Under the pieces are notes generated by a model. It ran no database searches, was not told the origin of the DNA, and saw only the letters and a list, made by a program, of their open reading frames with translations. 64,000 nt of DNA from Datura wrightii (lineage: Eukaryota; Streptophyta; Magnoliopsida; Solanales; Solanaceae), in assembly GCA_035772735.1 (NCBI GenBank), contig JASDFA010000016.1, positions 174,969,001-175,033,000 of the forward strand, written 5' to 3'. This document shows, piece by piece, positions 1-9,541 of this stretch. Position numbers and translations under genes: made by a program. Every line of letters begins with the position of its first letter. Within the stretch, counting starts at the first letter, position 1.

Positions 1-1947
1 TACTTAAGTTAAAGGCTTAAAGCTATAAAGAAAACTAAACCAATTCACTTACCCGGCGACCTTGTGTCTCTAGCTCTAATGGCCTAGCCGGAACCAAACA
101 ACCCATCTGCTATTTTATACTTAACAAGCTCACCAACTAGTATATCTTGTGTTGCTTCATCGGGGACCATCTTCTCAACACATTTATAGTAATTATCCCA
201 CACTTTGAAACTTATTTCTTCATTCATATTGGCTTTATAGTACAATCCCGGGTTCAAAATATAGTCGGCCGAATGCGAAGGCCGATGGAGTTGGTCAGTC
301 CACCTTGTATTAATGATTTGAAAGACTTTCTCATATTGCTTCCGATCACTACCAAATGCCCGTTCAATAGTTTCCTTGGATTTATCCATTGGTTCATGAA
401 TATAGCCCATTGGTGGCTTTTTTCCCCATCCACCAAACGAAGCACCTTGATCAAAGGGCCACAAACCTTAAGAGCATTGTTCCAAAAGTGTGTAGAAATC
501 AGAGTGGCAGCAACTTCTTTCCCCAAAGCTTCCTTTACAAATCTACTTGAAGCCTCGGGAGAGAGATCAAAGCTCTCAAGTTCTTCTTTTGCAAGTACAT
601 AGCTTGCAAAGTCAAAAAGGTCGTTGCGAATCTTGTTTTGGCCGGTTTCACCAAATTTCTTTCATTGGTGAATTTTCTCATCAAATTCAATGACGACCTT
701 TGACTAATGTAAGAATATACCTTGGTGGCCTTCTTGAAAGCTGTAATTGTAAAAGAAATATTATTGTAATTATTAGACTAGGCCTAGCTTAATAAGTATT
801 AACTATTAAGTAAAAACTATTAAGTCTAAAGAAAGTTAGAAGTTAGAACTAGAAGAGAGGAGAGCAGAGAGCTATTACCTGAAGAATAAGGGTTGATCTT
901 GAATATGTCACCAAACATCAAATTGATGCAATGGGCAGTACATGGAGTACAATAGATTTGTGGGTACACAGCCATCATCATGTCACCCGCTTTCACATTT
1001 TCACTAGCGTTATCAGTGACAACTTGTACAACATTTTTCGGTCCAATTTCTTCGATTGTCTTCTCAAACAAGTTGTACATTTTGTTGGCATTGGTATACT
1101 CATTGCTGGCATCAATAGAACCAAGAAATACACTACCTATTGGACAATTCACCAAAACATTGATGATCATCTTTCCATTACGTGTTGTCCATTTGTCCAT
1201 CATAACTGAACAACCAAACTTTTGGCACTGCACTTTATGTTCCTCAACTAGTGCATCTACTTTCTTCACCTCTTTTTTTAACTAAATAACTCTAACCTCA
1301 TGATATGTAGGAGGCTTCTGTCCCGGGTCATATTGTCCTACGGTCTCAATAAATTTATCAAATGACTCATAATTGACACAATGAAAAGGAAGCCCCGCAT
1401 CGTACATCCACGATGCAAAAGCATTTACAGCTTGCTCCTTTAAATTTTTTTTGTATCATCAATTCCTTCCTGTCCTCCTCCTCCCTATCCAATGCCTCCC
1501 TTTTGTTGTGGTTTTTTTGAAAAATATAGATTAAGAGGACCTTTAGTCACGTTACATGCCGTGGATGAGGCAGTACCACTACCACTACCACTACCACTAG
1601 AAGACGTTTTCTGCGTTTTGGAGGGAGGCATCATTTCATCATATTCATCCATAATATCATCATCATCAATCACATTAACCGCTGGTTCGTGTATTTGATT
1701 CTTTGGATTACTTGCGGCTTTATTTTCGACAAATTCCCTTACTTCTTCCCTAACCTCCACCGGACAACTTTGACATGCTTTTACATTCTTATTTCCCCCC
1801 CATCAAATGGTGTTTGTGCCAAGTAATACCACCATTATATGTATGTTTACAAAACACACATATAACCGAGTCTTTCGTTGGTCCTTGTATACCATAATTC
1901 TATCTGATGTCTTTTTTTTTGCTACTAGTATCGGATTGAGACGCCAT
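1..1947 (-). pseudogene. hAT transposase with BED zinc finger and DUF659 domain, broken
   Basis: The ATG is at 1945-1947 (MASQSDTSS...). A BED zinc finger (FCKHTYNGG, then WHKHH) lies at about 1795-1870, then a Ser/Gly linker written by a TACCAC-type microsatellite (about 1573-1600), then DUF659-like sequence at 826-1280 with DKWT, DNAS and CTAHCINL motifs. A 138-bp intron is likely at 741-878 (donor CAG|GTAATA, acceptor TTACAG). Exon 2 has PAKTRFAT followed by the central hAT region at 84-464, and a second donor (GGTAAGT) is at about 47-52. Breaks: a stop near 1909, a frameshift in a seven-G run near 1795-1801, a TAG near 1280, disrupted reading near 540-590, and a TAG at 84. The hAT dimerisation domain would lie left of the window. 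Probably dead. Confidence 0.85.
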
Positions 1948-2526
1948 TGGAATTGCTGCTCATTAACAAATAATTACTATATTAATTAATATATGAACTA
2001 AATAAATTTAATTGGGAAAAAATAAAAATAAAAAAGACTCCAATTTATTTTTTTTAAAATGGGCAGTTCACTCAGCACTGTGGTCTGTGGCAGAACAGAG
2101 TGAGAAGAAGCCGAGAAGCCAGGTGGGGAGAAGGAGGAGAAAAAAGAAAAAAGCAGATGAAGAAGATTAGAAGAAAGAAGAAAGCAGATGAAGAAGAAGA
2201 ACAAGAACTGAAGAGGAAGAGCATACCCGGTCGTCGGCTGTCGCTGGTCTGGAGACTGGAGAAGGAAGGCCAGAAGCTTAGAAGAAGAAGGAGAAGTCGC
2301 AAAGGTGAGTCTGTGAGAAGTCGCGAAGGGCAGAAGTTCTTTTTTAAAACCCTAAAAAAAAGTTTTACCAATTAAAGACCTAATTTTAAAAAAAAATTCA
2401 AAAGGCAACGCCATTCATCGCCTCGTCGCCTATGTCGCCATTCCCACGCCCTTTGAACTTGGCGTTGCCGCGATGGTGAAAGGCGACAGTGCCTCGCCTC
2501 GCCTTGCCATGTCGCCTTTGGTGAGA

Positions 2527-2549
2527 GGCAGTCGCCATTTACAACACTG
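2527..2549 (-). repeat. hAT terminal inverted repeat (5' end of element)
   Basis: On the minus strand the element starts at 2549 with CAGTGTTGTAAATGGCGACT. The CAGTG start and the adjoining GGCGA-rich subterminal repeats are typical of plant hAT elements. The matching 3' terminus is not in the window. Confidence 0.7.
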
Positions 2550-2550
2550 A

Positions 2551-3060
2551 TTTCCACATCATTCCATAGGTGTAACTTGAGCGTATCAGTAGGTGAAATG
2601 GAGGCTCGCATTGTACTATGCGATAAGAATGTGTTGCCAAGACTTAAAGGTAGGTTAGACCAACATTGATGTACAGGGCAGAATGCTAGCCAATTAAGAA
2701 TGCCCATCCCCTATAGTGAAGATGAGGATGCTCGGATGAAATGCGGGCACGCTTGGCGAGACATGATTAGGAATGCAGTTATATGAGGAAGGTGAGAGTA
2801 GCATCAGTGGCGAACAAGATGAGAGAAGCAAGGCTGAGATAGTTTGAGCATGTGAATAGGAGGTGTGAGGATGAGCCAGTAAGGTGGTGCAAGAGATTGC
2901 TTGTAGCAGGAGTTAGGAGAAGTAGAGGTAGGCCAAAGAAGAACTAAGGAAGGTGATTAGACAAGACACGACACAGCTTCAGCTTACTAAGGACATGACC
3001 TTAAATAAGAAGGTATGGCGGCCGAGGATTAGGGTAGAAAGTTAGCAGGTAGCTAAGTGT
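2551..3060 (+). pseudogene. LINE (RTE-type) reverse transcriptase C-terminal fragment
   Basis: Read in shifting plus-strand frames, this matches the C-terminal tail of plant RTE-like LINE reverse transcriptases. Recognisable words are ALCDKNVLPRLKG-like sequence near 2610-2650, KMREARL near 2815, a GRPKK-like basic stretch near 2930, and a QLTKDMTLNKKVW-like stretch near 2980-3020. Several frameshifts and stops interrupt it. It abuts the hAT terminus, so the hAT either landed in the LINE or both were brought together later. No endonuclease or RT catalytic core is present, as expected for a 5'-truncated LINE insertion. Confidence 0.75.
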
Positions 3061-3229
3061 TGTCGCATTATGTGAGGGAGAGGGAGTGAGCTAGCCTTCT
3101 CCTCTCCTCTTGTCCTTTTGGTAGTAGTATTTAGTTATCAAGTTTCATATTCTTCAATGTGTATCACTATTTATTGTTGCATTTGTTTTGTATCTTGCCA
3201 CTTTGATGTCTCTTTTCTTACAATCCAAC

Positions 3230-3371
3230 ATCAGATACTTCCCTTTTGAGTCGAGGATCTTTCAAAAACAGACTCTCTATCTCACAAAGGTAGGAGTAAG
3301 ATTTGCGTACATCCTACCCTCCCTAGACCCTACTTTTGGGATTACATTGGGTATGTTGTTGTTATTGTTCG
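3230..3371 (+). repeat. LINE/SINE 3' tail with GTT-type end
   Basis: The stretch has the layout of the 3' tail shared by plant RTE LINEs and Au-like SINEs: a GAGTCGAGGATCT word, AGGTAGGAGTAAG, CCCTCCCTAGACCC, then GGGTATGTTGTTGTTATTG as the terminal simple repeat. It lies about 170 bp after the end of the recognisable LINE coding fragment, consistent with being its 3' UTR and tail, though an independent SINE insertion is possible. Confidence 0.65.
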
Positions 3372-3380
3372 ATTAGGTAT

Positions 3381-5284
3381 ATCACTAAATAAAAGAAGCA
3401 CCTGATGTGACAAACTCTAGCTATAGTCAATGGGATTCTGATAATCCCTTGTGATGACATGGCTTTTGGACTTTATGCACCTTCAAATCTCTAAGCAATA
3501 TTTATTGTTATCATGATGTACACGCAGTATATATCTATGTCCATGTCTTGTTGGTACCCCTAGTTAAGAAATTAAAGATTTGCAAATGAGCCAAAATGTG
3601 AAATTCAAGAAAGCTTTACAAATGCTTTGCTTAACTTATGAATTTTGCAACTATTGTGATTATAAATGTTGAGACATGATTTATGGACCACATGCATGGT
3701 TTTTAAAAGTCCAGTCTCATTGTTAAGTGAGGGACTTGACAACTCTTAACGGGTGTGTCTATACTCGGGCCCGAGGGTAATGTCGTTTTTCATTAGAGGC
3801 AGGTGTGACCAAAGTCAATGCTCCGAGCTAGGATTCAACTCCTTTGGCATTACTATGGTGAGTCCCACTATTGTACCAATAGGTGCACGTTGAGTCATGT
3901 TTAGTATTTTTGTCTTGTTAGATTAGACCTATACATTTATGTATTATTTTGGCGGTTAGAAGCTCCATGTACACTATGGATAGTGTAATATGTTTAGGAA
4001 TAGTTTTTATGACATTTCATGTAAATGATGATTTCTACTTAATTATTTTGCGGGCAATGAGCCCCACGTTATGTTTTAAAGGTAATGGATGTCTACAACA
4101 TCATGATGCATGCATGGTTTGTCATTGGTTATAAAGGCGGTTCACTCGATATGAGCGAGGCATCAAGTGTTAGTCACACACTCGTACAGATTCGGGTCAT
4201 GCCATATCCAATGTGCTCCATTTGGACAAATTTCATTTACTACTCCATAATTTGTCCTAAGATAATCTAAAACTAGGGATCCTCTATCTCAGATATATTC
4301 CTACATTGTCATACAATCTGCTACCAAATTCAAAAAATTCTTTTCAAACACTTGACCTAATGCAAGTGTGTCATAACGACTGACCTTAATTAAAAGTAGT
4401 TATTGCCTTTAAGGATATTTTGATTCCAATATATTCTGTACTTTGCTAAGTCCGCATAAATTCCAAAACATTGTATGTCTGTTAAGACATGTTTCAGCCA
4501 TGTCATATAGGTCTATCTCATTCTCATCGCATTTTAACATACTCACTCGTCGTGATGTCACACCTATGAACTGGTGTTGCCATGCCATAAATAAAACCCT
4601 AATTCTATTTTGTCCAAGTGACTTGATACCAACTGAGTATATCAACGAGCTCGAGCTTGGCTTGATATACAAAGAATCGAGATTGAGCTCATAGAAACTT
4701 AATCAAGACAAGTTTAAGGTCGACTCTGGGCTTGCATATATGCTAAAGCAAGTTCAAACCTTCAAAGATGGTTTGATTCAGCTTGAATCCAGCACTAAGT
4801 TTCTTATCCTCTGTTCAGTTTACCAGCTCAAGGCCAGTGTTGGATTTACCAACTGGGGTTAAATTTGTTTAGCAAGAAAATACCTTTGATCTAGTATACC
4901 AATCAACTTTTATGCAAGAAATTCCTCGCATAACAACAGTCAGCGACTAAATACTGAAAGTTACTCTAAGGCAGTAAGGCTTTATAAATAAAATATAACT
5001 CACGTATGGTTGTTATGCGATGAATTTTATGTAATTCATAAATGAAGTACTGTAATAAAGTTGGTTTATTAACCATAATCACATCTAAAGATCAGCTAAA
5101 ATATAGTGTCTGGTGCTCCATATGCGGATCTAGCAACATGCAAATTAGTCTTTGACCATATATTAAATAAGACTGCAGCGAAAATGCAATTTAAATGTGC
5201 CAGAAAACCAGCAAGACGGGCATAAAGGAAATGAAATCCCGTTTATACATGTTCGCCTGTACTTAAAAAACTAATTATAGATAC
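3381..5284. other. Non-coding AT-rich stretch, possibly first intron of the FAB1-type gene
   Basis: I see no convincing coding sequence on either strand; open frames here are short and without family motifs. Because the FYVE exon to the right ends in a good donor and its gene reads leftward, this stretch, the LINE and the hAT may all lie in a large intron. That is inference: no downstream FAB1 exon is seen before the window ends. Confidence 0.4.
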
Positions 5285-5874
5285 CTGTAGCAAGAGACAA
5301 AATGACCAAAATCTGGATTCCCCAGAGATGTTGCTTGATCTTGCTGGAGAGCTACGGGATCCATCTGGGCAGATTGAGAAGCACTTTGACATGAGCTGCA
5401 TGGTACATATTGATACGGTCCTGTAGGGTAAACAGTTGAACTGCCGCTGCTACCACTGTTACAAGTACAGCCAGACTGGTTGCTAGCCAAACTTGTGGTA
5501 GAAGGAGATGGACTGAGACCTGGACTAGAAAGGTTCATCCTACTATCGACCGTAGCTAACCCCTTCTGCCATTGCTTAAAACAGAAGTTACATACTCTAA
5601 TCCTGTCTCCATCTTCCTGTCCAGCCTTGGGCTCCTCATTTGGTACAGGAACAGAGTTTGATGCACATTTGGCACAGAAAACTCGGCCACAAAGACGGCA
5701 ATGATGTCTGCGGTTAAATACAGTAAACTGAGAGTCACACTCGTAGCATACCCTACAACTCTGGTCGGGCATCCAGAAATCTCTGGACACACTCACCTGC
5801 TCTGTCCTTCTCGGCATCCATGATTTTACTTTGTCAACTATCTCAGAGAGCTTCTTATTTTCAGGCGTGTCCAT
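5285..5874 (-). CDS. FAB1/PIKfyve-type phosphatidylinositol-3-phosphate 5-kinase, N-terminal FYVE exon
   Basis: FAB1 kinases convert PI3P to PI(3,5)P2 on endosomal and vacuolar membranes; the FYVE domain binds PI3P. I start at the ATG at 5872-5874 (MDTPENKK), where plant FAB1 proteins also start. All FYVE signatures are present: WMPD at residues 34-37, RRHHCRLCG at 55-63, and RVC at 93-95. Eight zinc-ligand cysteines sit at 43, 46, 59, 62, 67, 70, 95 and 98. After the finger comes a Ser/Thr/Pro-rich linker. The exon ends at 5285 with CTACAG|GTATCT, a good donor. The chaperonin-like and kinase domains are not in the window; they would lie left of a long intron, or the copy is truncated. The exon is open without damage. 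Paralogue (FAB1A or B type) is not resolved. Confidence 0.85.
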
Positions 5875-7052
5875 GAACACAACTTCCAGGCTATCATGCT
5901 CATCATTACCTAATAATCATCTGCCACAGCTCATGCTACTACTAATATGTATGTATCTCCAATCTATACTGCATAGAGAAAAGGGAACTCAGCCTTCGTC
6001 TGAATATTTCAGCACAATCAGATTATCATACTCATCACTGCCTACAAATCATCTTCTACAGATTCTACAACTGCCAATTCATATATTCTCTAAAAAGTAA
6101 AGAATTAGTGGTCAAGCTTTAGTTAGGATATATATATATATATATATCACAGCAGTACTTTGTTAGCTTAAGACTTTTTTCTTCGGGCATTAGTGAAGAC
6201 TGTTAATATGAAACAAAGCAGTCACAAACGAAATAGGGAAAGATAATAAAACTCCCAAATCATAGAAGAATATCAATCAATAAGCTACGCCTAAATTACA
6301 AAAGAAAACTGATACCATTTCTATTTTCTTCAATCCCAAACTAATTGTGTTTGGCTATATGAGTTCTATACCCGTTCCACTCTATCTCATTCCAATACTA
6401 ACAAATTGCAAAATCACAAAAGAAAACTGATACCATTTCCATTTTCTTCATCCCAATCCTCACCATATGAGTTAATTTTAACTCAAACCCTTTTCAAGAT
6501 TTAGCAAATCTTTCCCACTTCACCTTAAACGAAGATTATTCTCTCTCTTTTTTTTTCCAGCAGCTCTGTCTTTAGCATATAGAGTGAAAAACCAAATTAG
6601 TGCAAATGAAATCAAACAACACAAATTCCATAAATTACATCAACATTATATCTGAAAATTACTACAAACTTGAAGAGTACATTAGTTCGAGAAGCGAAAA
6701 TTGAGCGGAATCCACCCACCGGCCACCGCCTTCTTTAATTTTCCTTAGAAACTATTTTGATAATATTTTCTGTTTTTTGTTTTACTGCTGTTATACAAAA
6801 AAAAAAAAGGGGGAATTTGTAGTTGTGGCTAAGAAATTGGACAGAGTGATTAGAATTAAATTAGTTATAGTAGTAATCATTTTGATTTTTGCATATATAT
6901 AATTGAGCAAAAACGAAAAAGAAAAAGAGTCACGAAAATAATATGAGGATAAAGACAAAGACAGTTGGGACAGAAAAGGTAGTGATGATTTGGTGTGTGC
7001 ATGTATTTCTTTCAACTATCATCTTGCCACGTGTTTATTTAGATTATAAATA
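5875..7052. other. Upstream region of the FYVE exon (5' UTR/promoter side), no gene seen
   Basis: This is AT-rich with a TA microsatellite at 6128-6147, a CT-rich run near 6540-6560 and a CCACCGGCC-type GC patch near 6710-6725. On the minus strand it would hold the 5' UTR, possibly with a 5' UTR intron, and the promoter of the FAB1-type gene. I cannot place the transcription start or a certain acceptor before the ATG. Confidence 0.4.
6128..6147. repeat. (AT)10 microsatellite
   Basis: Ten uninterrupted AT units lie upstream of the FYVE exon. Confidence 0.95.
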
Positions 7053-7276
7053 TATTCCTTTCTTTTCATTTTAATTGTCATAATAAATTTTACATAATTC
7101 TTAAAAATACAATTTAAGCAATATATATTTTATTAATTTTTTTAATTATTTTTTATTTACGTATATTTAAATAGAAAAATAAATATTTAAAAATAAAATT
7201 AAAAATAATATTATTTTTAAATATTTTAAAATAATAATATTTAATATAAATAACAATTAAAAAAACGGAGGGAGTA
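7053..7276. mobile_element. Stowaway-like MITE
   Basis: The right end, read on the minus strand, begins TACTCCCTCCGTTTTTTTAA, the common plant Stowaway/Tc1-mariner MITE terminus. The left end begins TATTCCTTTCTTTTCATTTT, an inverted partner with several mismatches. Both ends begin in TA, the expected target duplication. The 224-bp interior is very AT-rich and non-coding. Confidence 0.6.
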
Positions 7277-8309
7277 TTATTTTTTTATTACATGGGAAAA
7301 TGAGAGGAGAGAGAAATATCCTTCAAAATTAGTTTTTGGTACGAAGAAGATGTTAACTTTTCTGTCATTGTCAAATAATATTGATAATTCTTGAAAGAGA
7401 GTGTCTTTTAATTCACTTTGGTGGTCCTTAAACTACTACTATGTATTAAACTTTTTATGCTAAAAACATTTTAAGTTTATCATTATTTTTTATTTTATTT
7501 TTTTTCAAAACTTATAAGAGTCATTATATTTTAATAATAATATTTTACTAGTGATTGAGATTGGGTATACTTAACTCTAAATATTTCGGCTGTAAATAAT
7601 TTATTAATGAAGATATTTGAAATTATAATATGAACGTTCTTCAAATTTTTTGAAATTTTCAATTTATATCTAGCTACTATGCAATGCTAATTATAAAATT
7701 ACTCAATTTGTTAGAATCTTTAAGGTTCGTTTGATATGAGGGATAAAAAATAATTATTTTGAAATAAAATATAATATTATTTTATTTATTATTTATTTAA
7801 AAATATTAGTTAATTACAAAATTATTTAAATATTTTAATTTAATAAAATAATTTTATCTATTCCATCTTTTGTATCAAATAACCTCTCAGAATGAGTAGT
7901 TGACATCTTCGACTCTCGTATTTTTACATTTATGATCTATATAATTCAAAATTCTAGATCATAAAAATATTATATGCATTTCTGTCTTTTTTTTTCTCTT
8001 GAAATGAATTTTCGTGCTTATCCATTCAGTTAATCTTGCTCTTAAATTTGTTGTTTTGGTTTGTGACTATTCGTCTAAAACAATAATGTGGGCCAATATG
8101 ACCAAAAAAATAAACAATTCTGGCAGTCTAATCTAACACTTATCTTTCATTTTTCAATCATGCAAATTAACCGATTTGGCATGTCCTCAATTGTTCACTT
8201 CTCCCTCCAGCAATCTACTCACCATATATTTTTACTTATTTATTATATTAAAAATAAATATTTTATTTTTATTTATTTAATTTTTAAAATTTAAAAAAAT
8301 TAATAACTT
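7277..8309. other. AT-rich non-coding DNA flanking the viral cluster
   Basis: Nothing codes here. The sequence is dominated by A/T homopolymer and ATTT runs up to the first viral base at 8310. Endogenous Caulimoviridae are often reported in AT-rich sites, which fits. Confidence 0.5.
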
Positions 8310-8403
8310 TGATACCATGTAGACAAGGGTATTATTTAGATAAGGTCTATCACCGTCGAGCGGACTACCGCCGGCAACGAGAGATCCTGTCTACATGGTA
8401 TCA
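8310..8403. repeat. Inverted primer-site arms at the left end of the viral cluster
   Basis: The 15-bp arm at 8310-8324 (core GATACCATGTAGAC) is the exact reverse complement of 8389-8403, which overlaps the tRNA primer site. Between the arms lies forward viral leader. The left arm is not part of the leader in the other copies (compare 16045-16060), so the virus boundary itself is an inverted primer-site junction. The C/E junction at 28777/28778 shows the same reversed primer sequence. Confidence 0.8.
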
Positions 8404-8408
8404 GAGCC
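8396..8408 (+). promoter_or_regulatory. Viral minus-strand primer binding site (initiator Met-tRNA)
   Basis: TGGTATCAGAGCC is complementary to the 3' end of plant initiator Met-tRNA, the standard Caulimoviridae primer. It precedes the first viral ATG by about 60 nt. It is the only complete primer site in the cluster; E holds only part (minus strand at 28778-28783). Confidence 0.85.
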
Positions 8409-8467
8409 TAGGAATTGTTTTATGAGATTTAAAGTATGATGGGATTCAACATAGATATATTATTGTT

Positions 8468-9541
8468 ATGAATATTGGAGAAAATAGTATTAAAAACTCT
8501 AGACTTGAAGAGGTAGATATACCTCAAGATCTTGATTTATTAAACAAGTGGACTATTCCACAAGTTCCTATTCATACAATCTATGATTATGGTTTCTTTG
8601 ATAGATTATCTTCTAAACAGTTGATAAAAACTACTGAGCAGTCTCTTGCTTTAAATTCTTCTGAACAAATTGTTCGTTTATTGAATGAACGTGATATTAT
8701 GCTTTATAAAAAGAAATATAGCTTCATGCATATAGGCTTAGTTCAAATTGCTTTTAAGCCATTAACCCTTAAAGGGTTACCTGAATCTTTTATGACTGCT
8801 TTAAGAGATGCTAGAAATTTAAATTTTAGACAGTCTCTTATGGGTTCTATTGAATCTACGGTGGCATATGGTCCCGTATATTTCAATACTCAACCAAATT
8901 TGCAATTATCCTTATCTGGTGTCAATATTCTTGATGCTTTAACATTAAATGTTAAGACTCATGGTTATAACTATGCTCCTGGATCAGAACTTATATGTTT
9001 ATTTTATAGAATTTATTATAAGTTTTTGTCCACTCTTACTCCTCGATGTAAATTGACAGATATGTCAAATGAGACTATGATTTTTGAAACAAATTTTGCT
9101 AAGTCCAAAGTCACCACTAGGAGACTTATTGGATGGGATGAAATTGATTTCCCTTCTACCTGGATTTTAGACTCTGTTATATCTCCGAGTCAACAATCTG
9201 ATGATGTTACTAATCGTGAATATTCGCATGTTAGTCAAACTCCTGAAGGTAGAATTTGTATTCAGTTTGAGGACAATAAGTCTTTAACACCTTACAGGCG
9301 TTCTTATACTGGTAGTAGAAGATTATCTACATCTGCAGGACATTCATATATTGATCCTTTAGAACCGATCTATGGTCCGGCCAGATTAAATCGTGCTGCC
9401 TCTCTCCATACGATAAACACGGCTGATAATAATAAGCGTGTTGAACATATAAAGGTTTCTAATAATATTGTTAGAGATGATAACTCTGACAAGGATATTC
9501 CTACTTTATCCGATATGGATTTTGATTTTAACAAAACTTAA
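8468..9541 (+). CDS. Viral movement protein, 30K superfamily (copy A)
   Basis: 357 residues, fully open from ATG to TAA. The central part, with HIGLVQIAFKPLT near residues 82-94 and the GYNYAPGSELICL region near 165-177, resembles the 30K-type movement proteins of Caulimoviridae, which enlarge plasmodesmata for cell-to-cell spread. The C-terminal third is Ser/Arg-rich and likely disordered. It is the first ORF after the primer site. Its TAA (9539-9541) is followed at once, in the same frame, by the ATG of the coat/Pol ORF. In florendoviruses and petunia vein clearing virus these two are fused, so the separation is either a lineage trait or a mutation shared by copies A and B. Being open does not show that it is expressed. 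Confidence 0.7.
   Translation: MNIGENSIKNSRLEEVDIPQDLDLLNKWTIPQVPIHTIYDYGFFDRLSSKQLIKTTEQSLALNSSEQIVRLLNERDIMLYKKKYSFMHIGLVQIAFKPLTLKGLPESFMTALRDARNLNFRQSLMGSIESTVAYGPVYFNTQPNLQLSLSGVNILDALTLNVKTHGYNYAPGSELICLFYRIYYKFLSTLTPRCKLTDMSNETMIFETNFAKSKVTTRRLIGWDEIDFPSTWILDSVISPSQQSDDVTNREYSHVSQTPEGRICIQFEDNKSLTPYRRSYTGSRRLSTSAGHSYIDPLEPIYGPARLNRAASLHTINTADNNKRVEHIKVSNNIVRDDNSDKDIPTLSDMDFDFNKT

Larger units (their letters stand above)
1..2549 (-). mobile_element. hAT DNA transposon, left-truncated by window edge
   Basis: The element reads on the minus strand. Its 5' terminus is at 2549, where the minus strand begins CAGTGTTGTAAATGGCG, a classic hAT terminus, followed outside by a possible 8-bp target duplication (2550-2557) whose partner lies beyond the window. 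Inside come a GC-rich subterminal block full of GGCGA/TCGCC words (2400-2530), a purine-rich tract on the plus strand (2100-2335), and then the transposase from 1947 leftward. The 3' end is off the left edge, so I cannot tell whether the copy is complete. The terminus, spacing and transposase orientation agree with each other. Confidence 0.8.

Noticed and set aside
2072..2375. Leu/Ser-rich and Arg/Lys-rich open frames on both strands
   Set aside because: They arise from a purine-rich tract in the hAT 5' region; low complexity and no family resemblance.
3720..3900. SINE-like patch with a GGATTCAACTCC B-box resemblance
   Set aside because: No matching A box at the usual distance, no tail and no target duplication seen.
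8396..8408. Possible tRNA gene from tRNA-complementary sequence
   Set aside because: Only the 3' end complement is present; it is a primer site.
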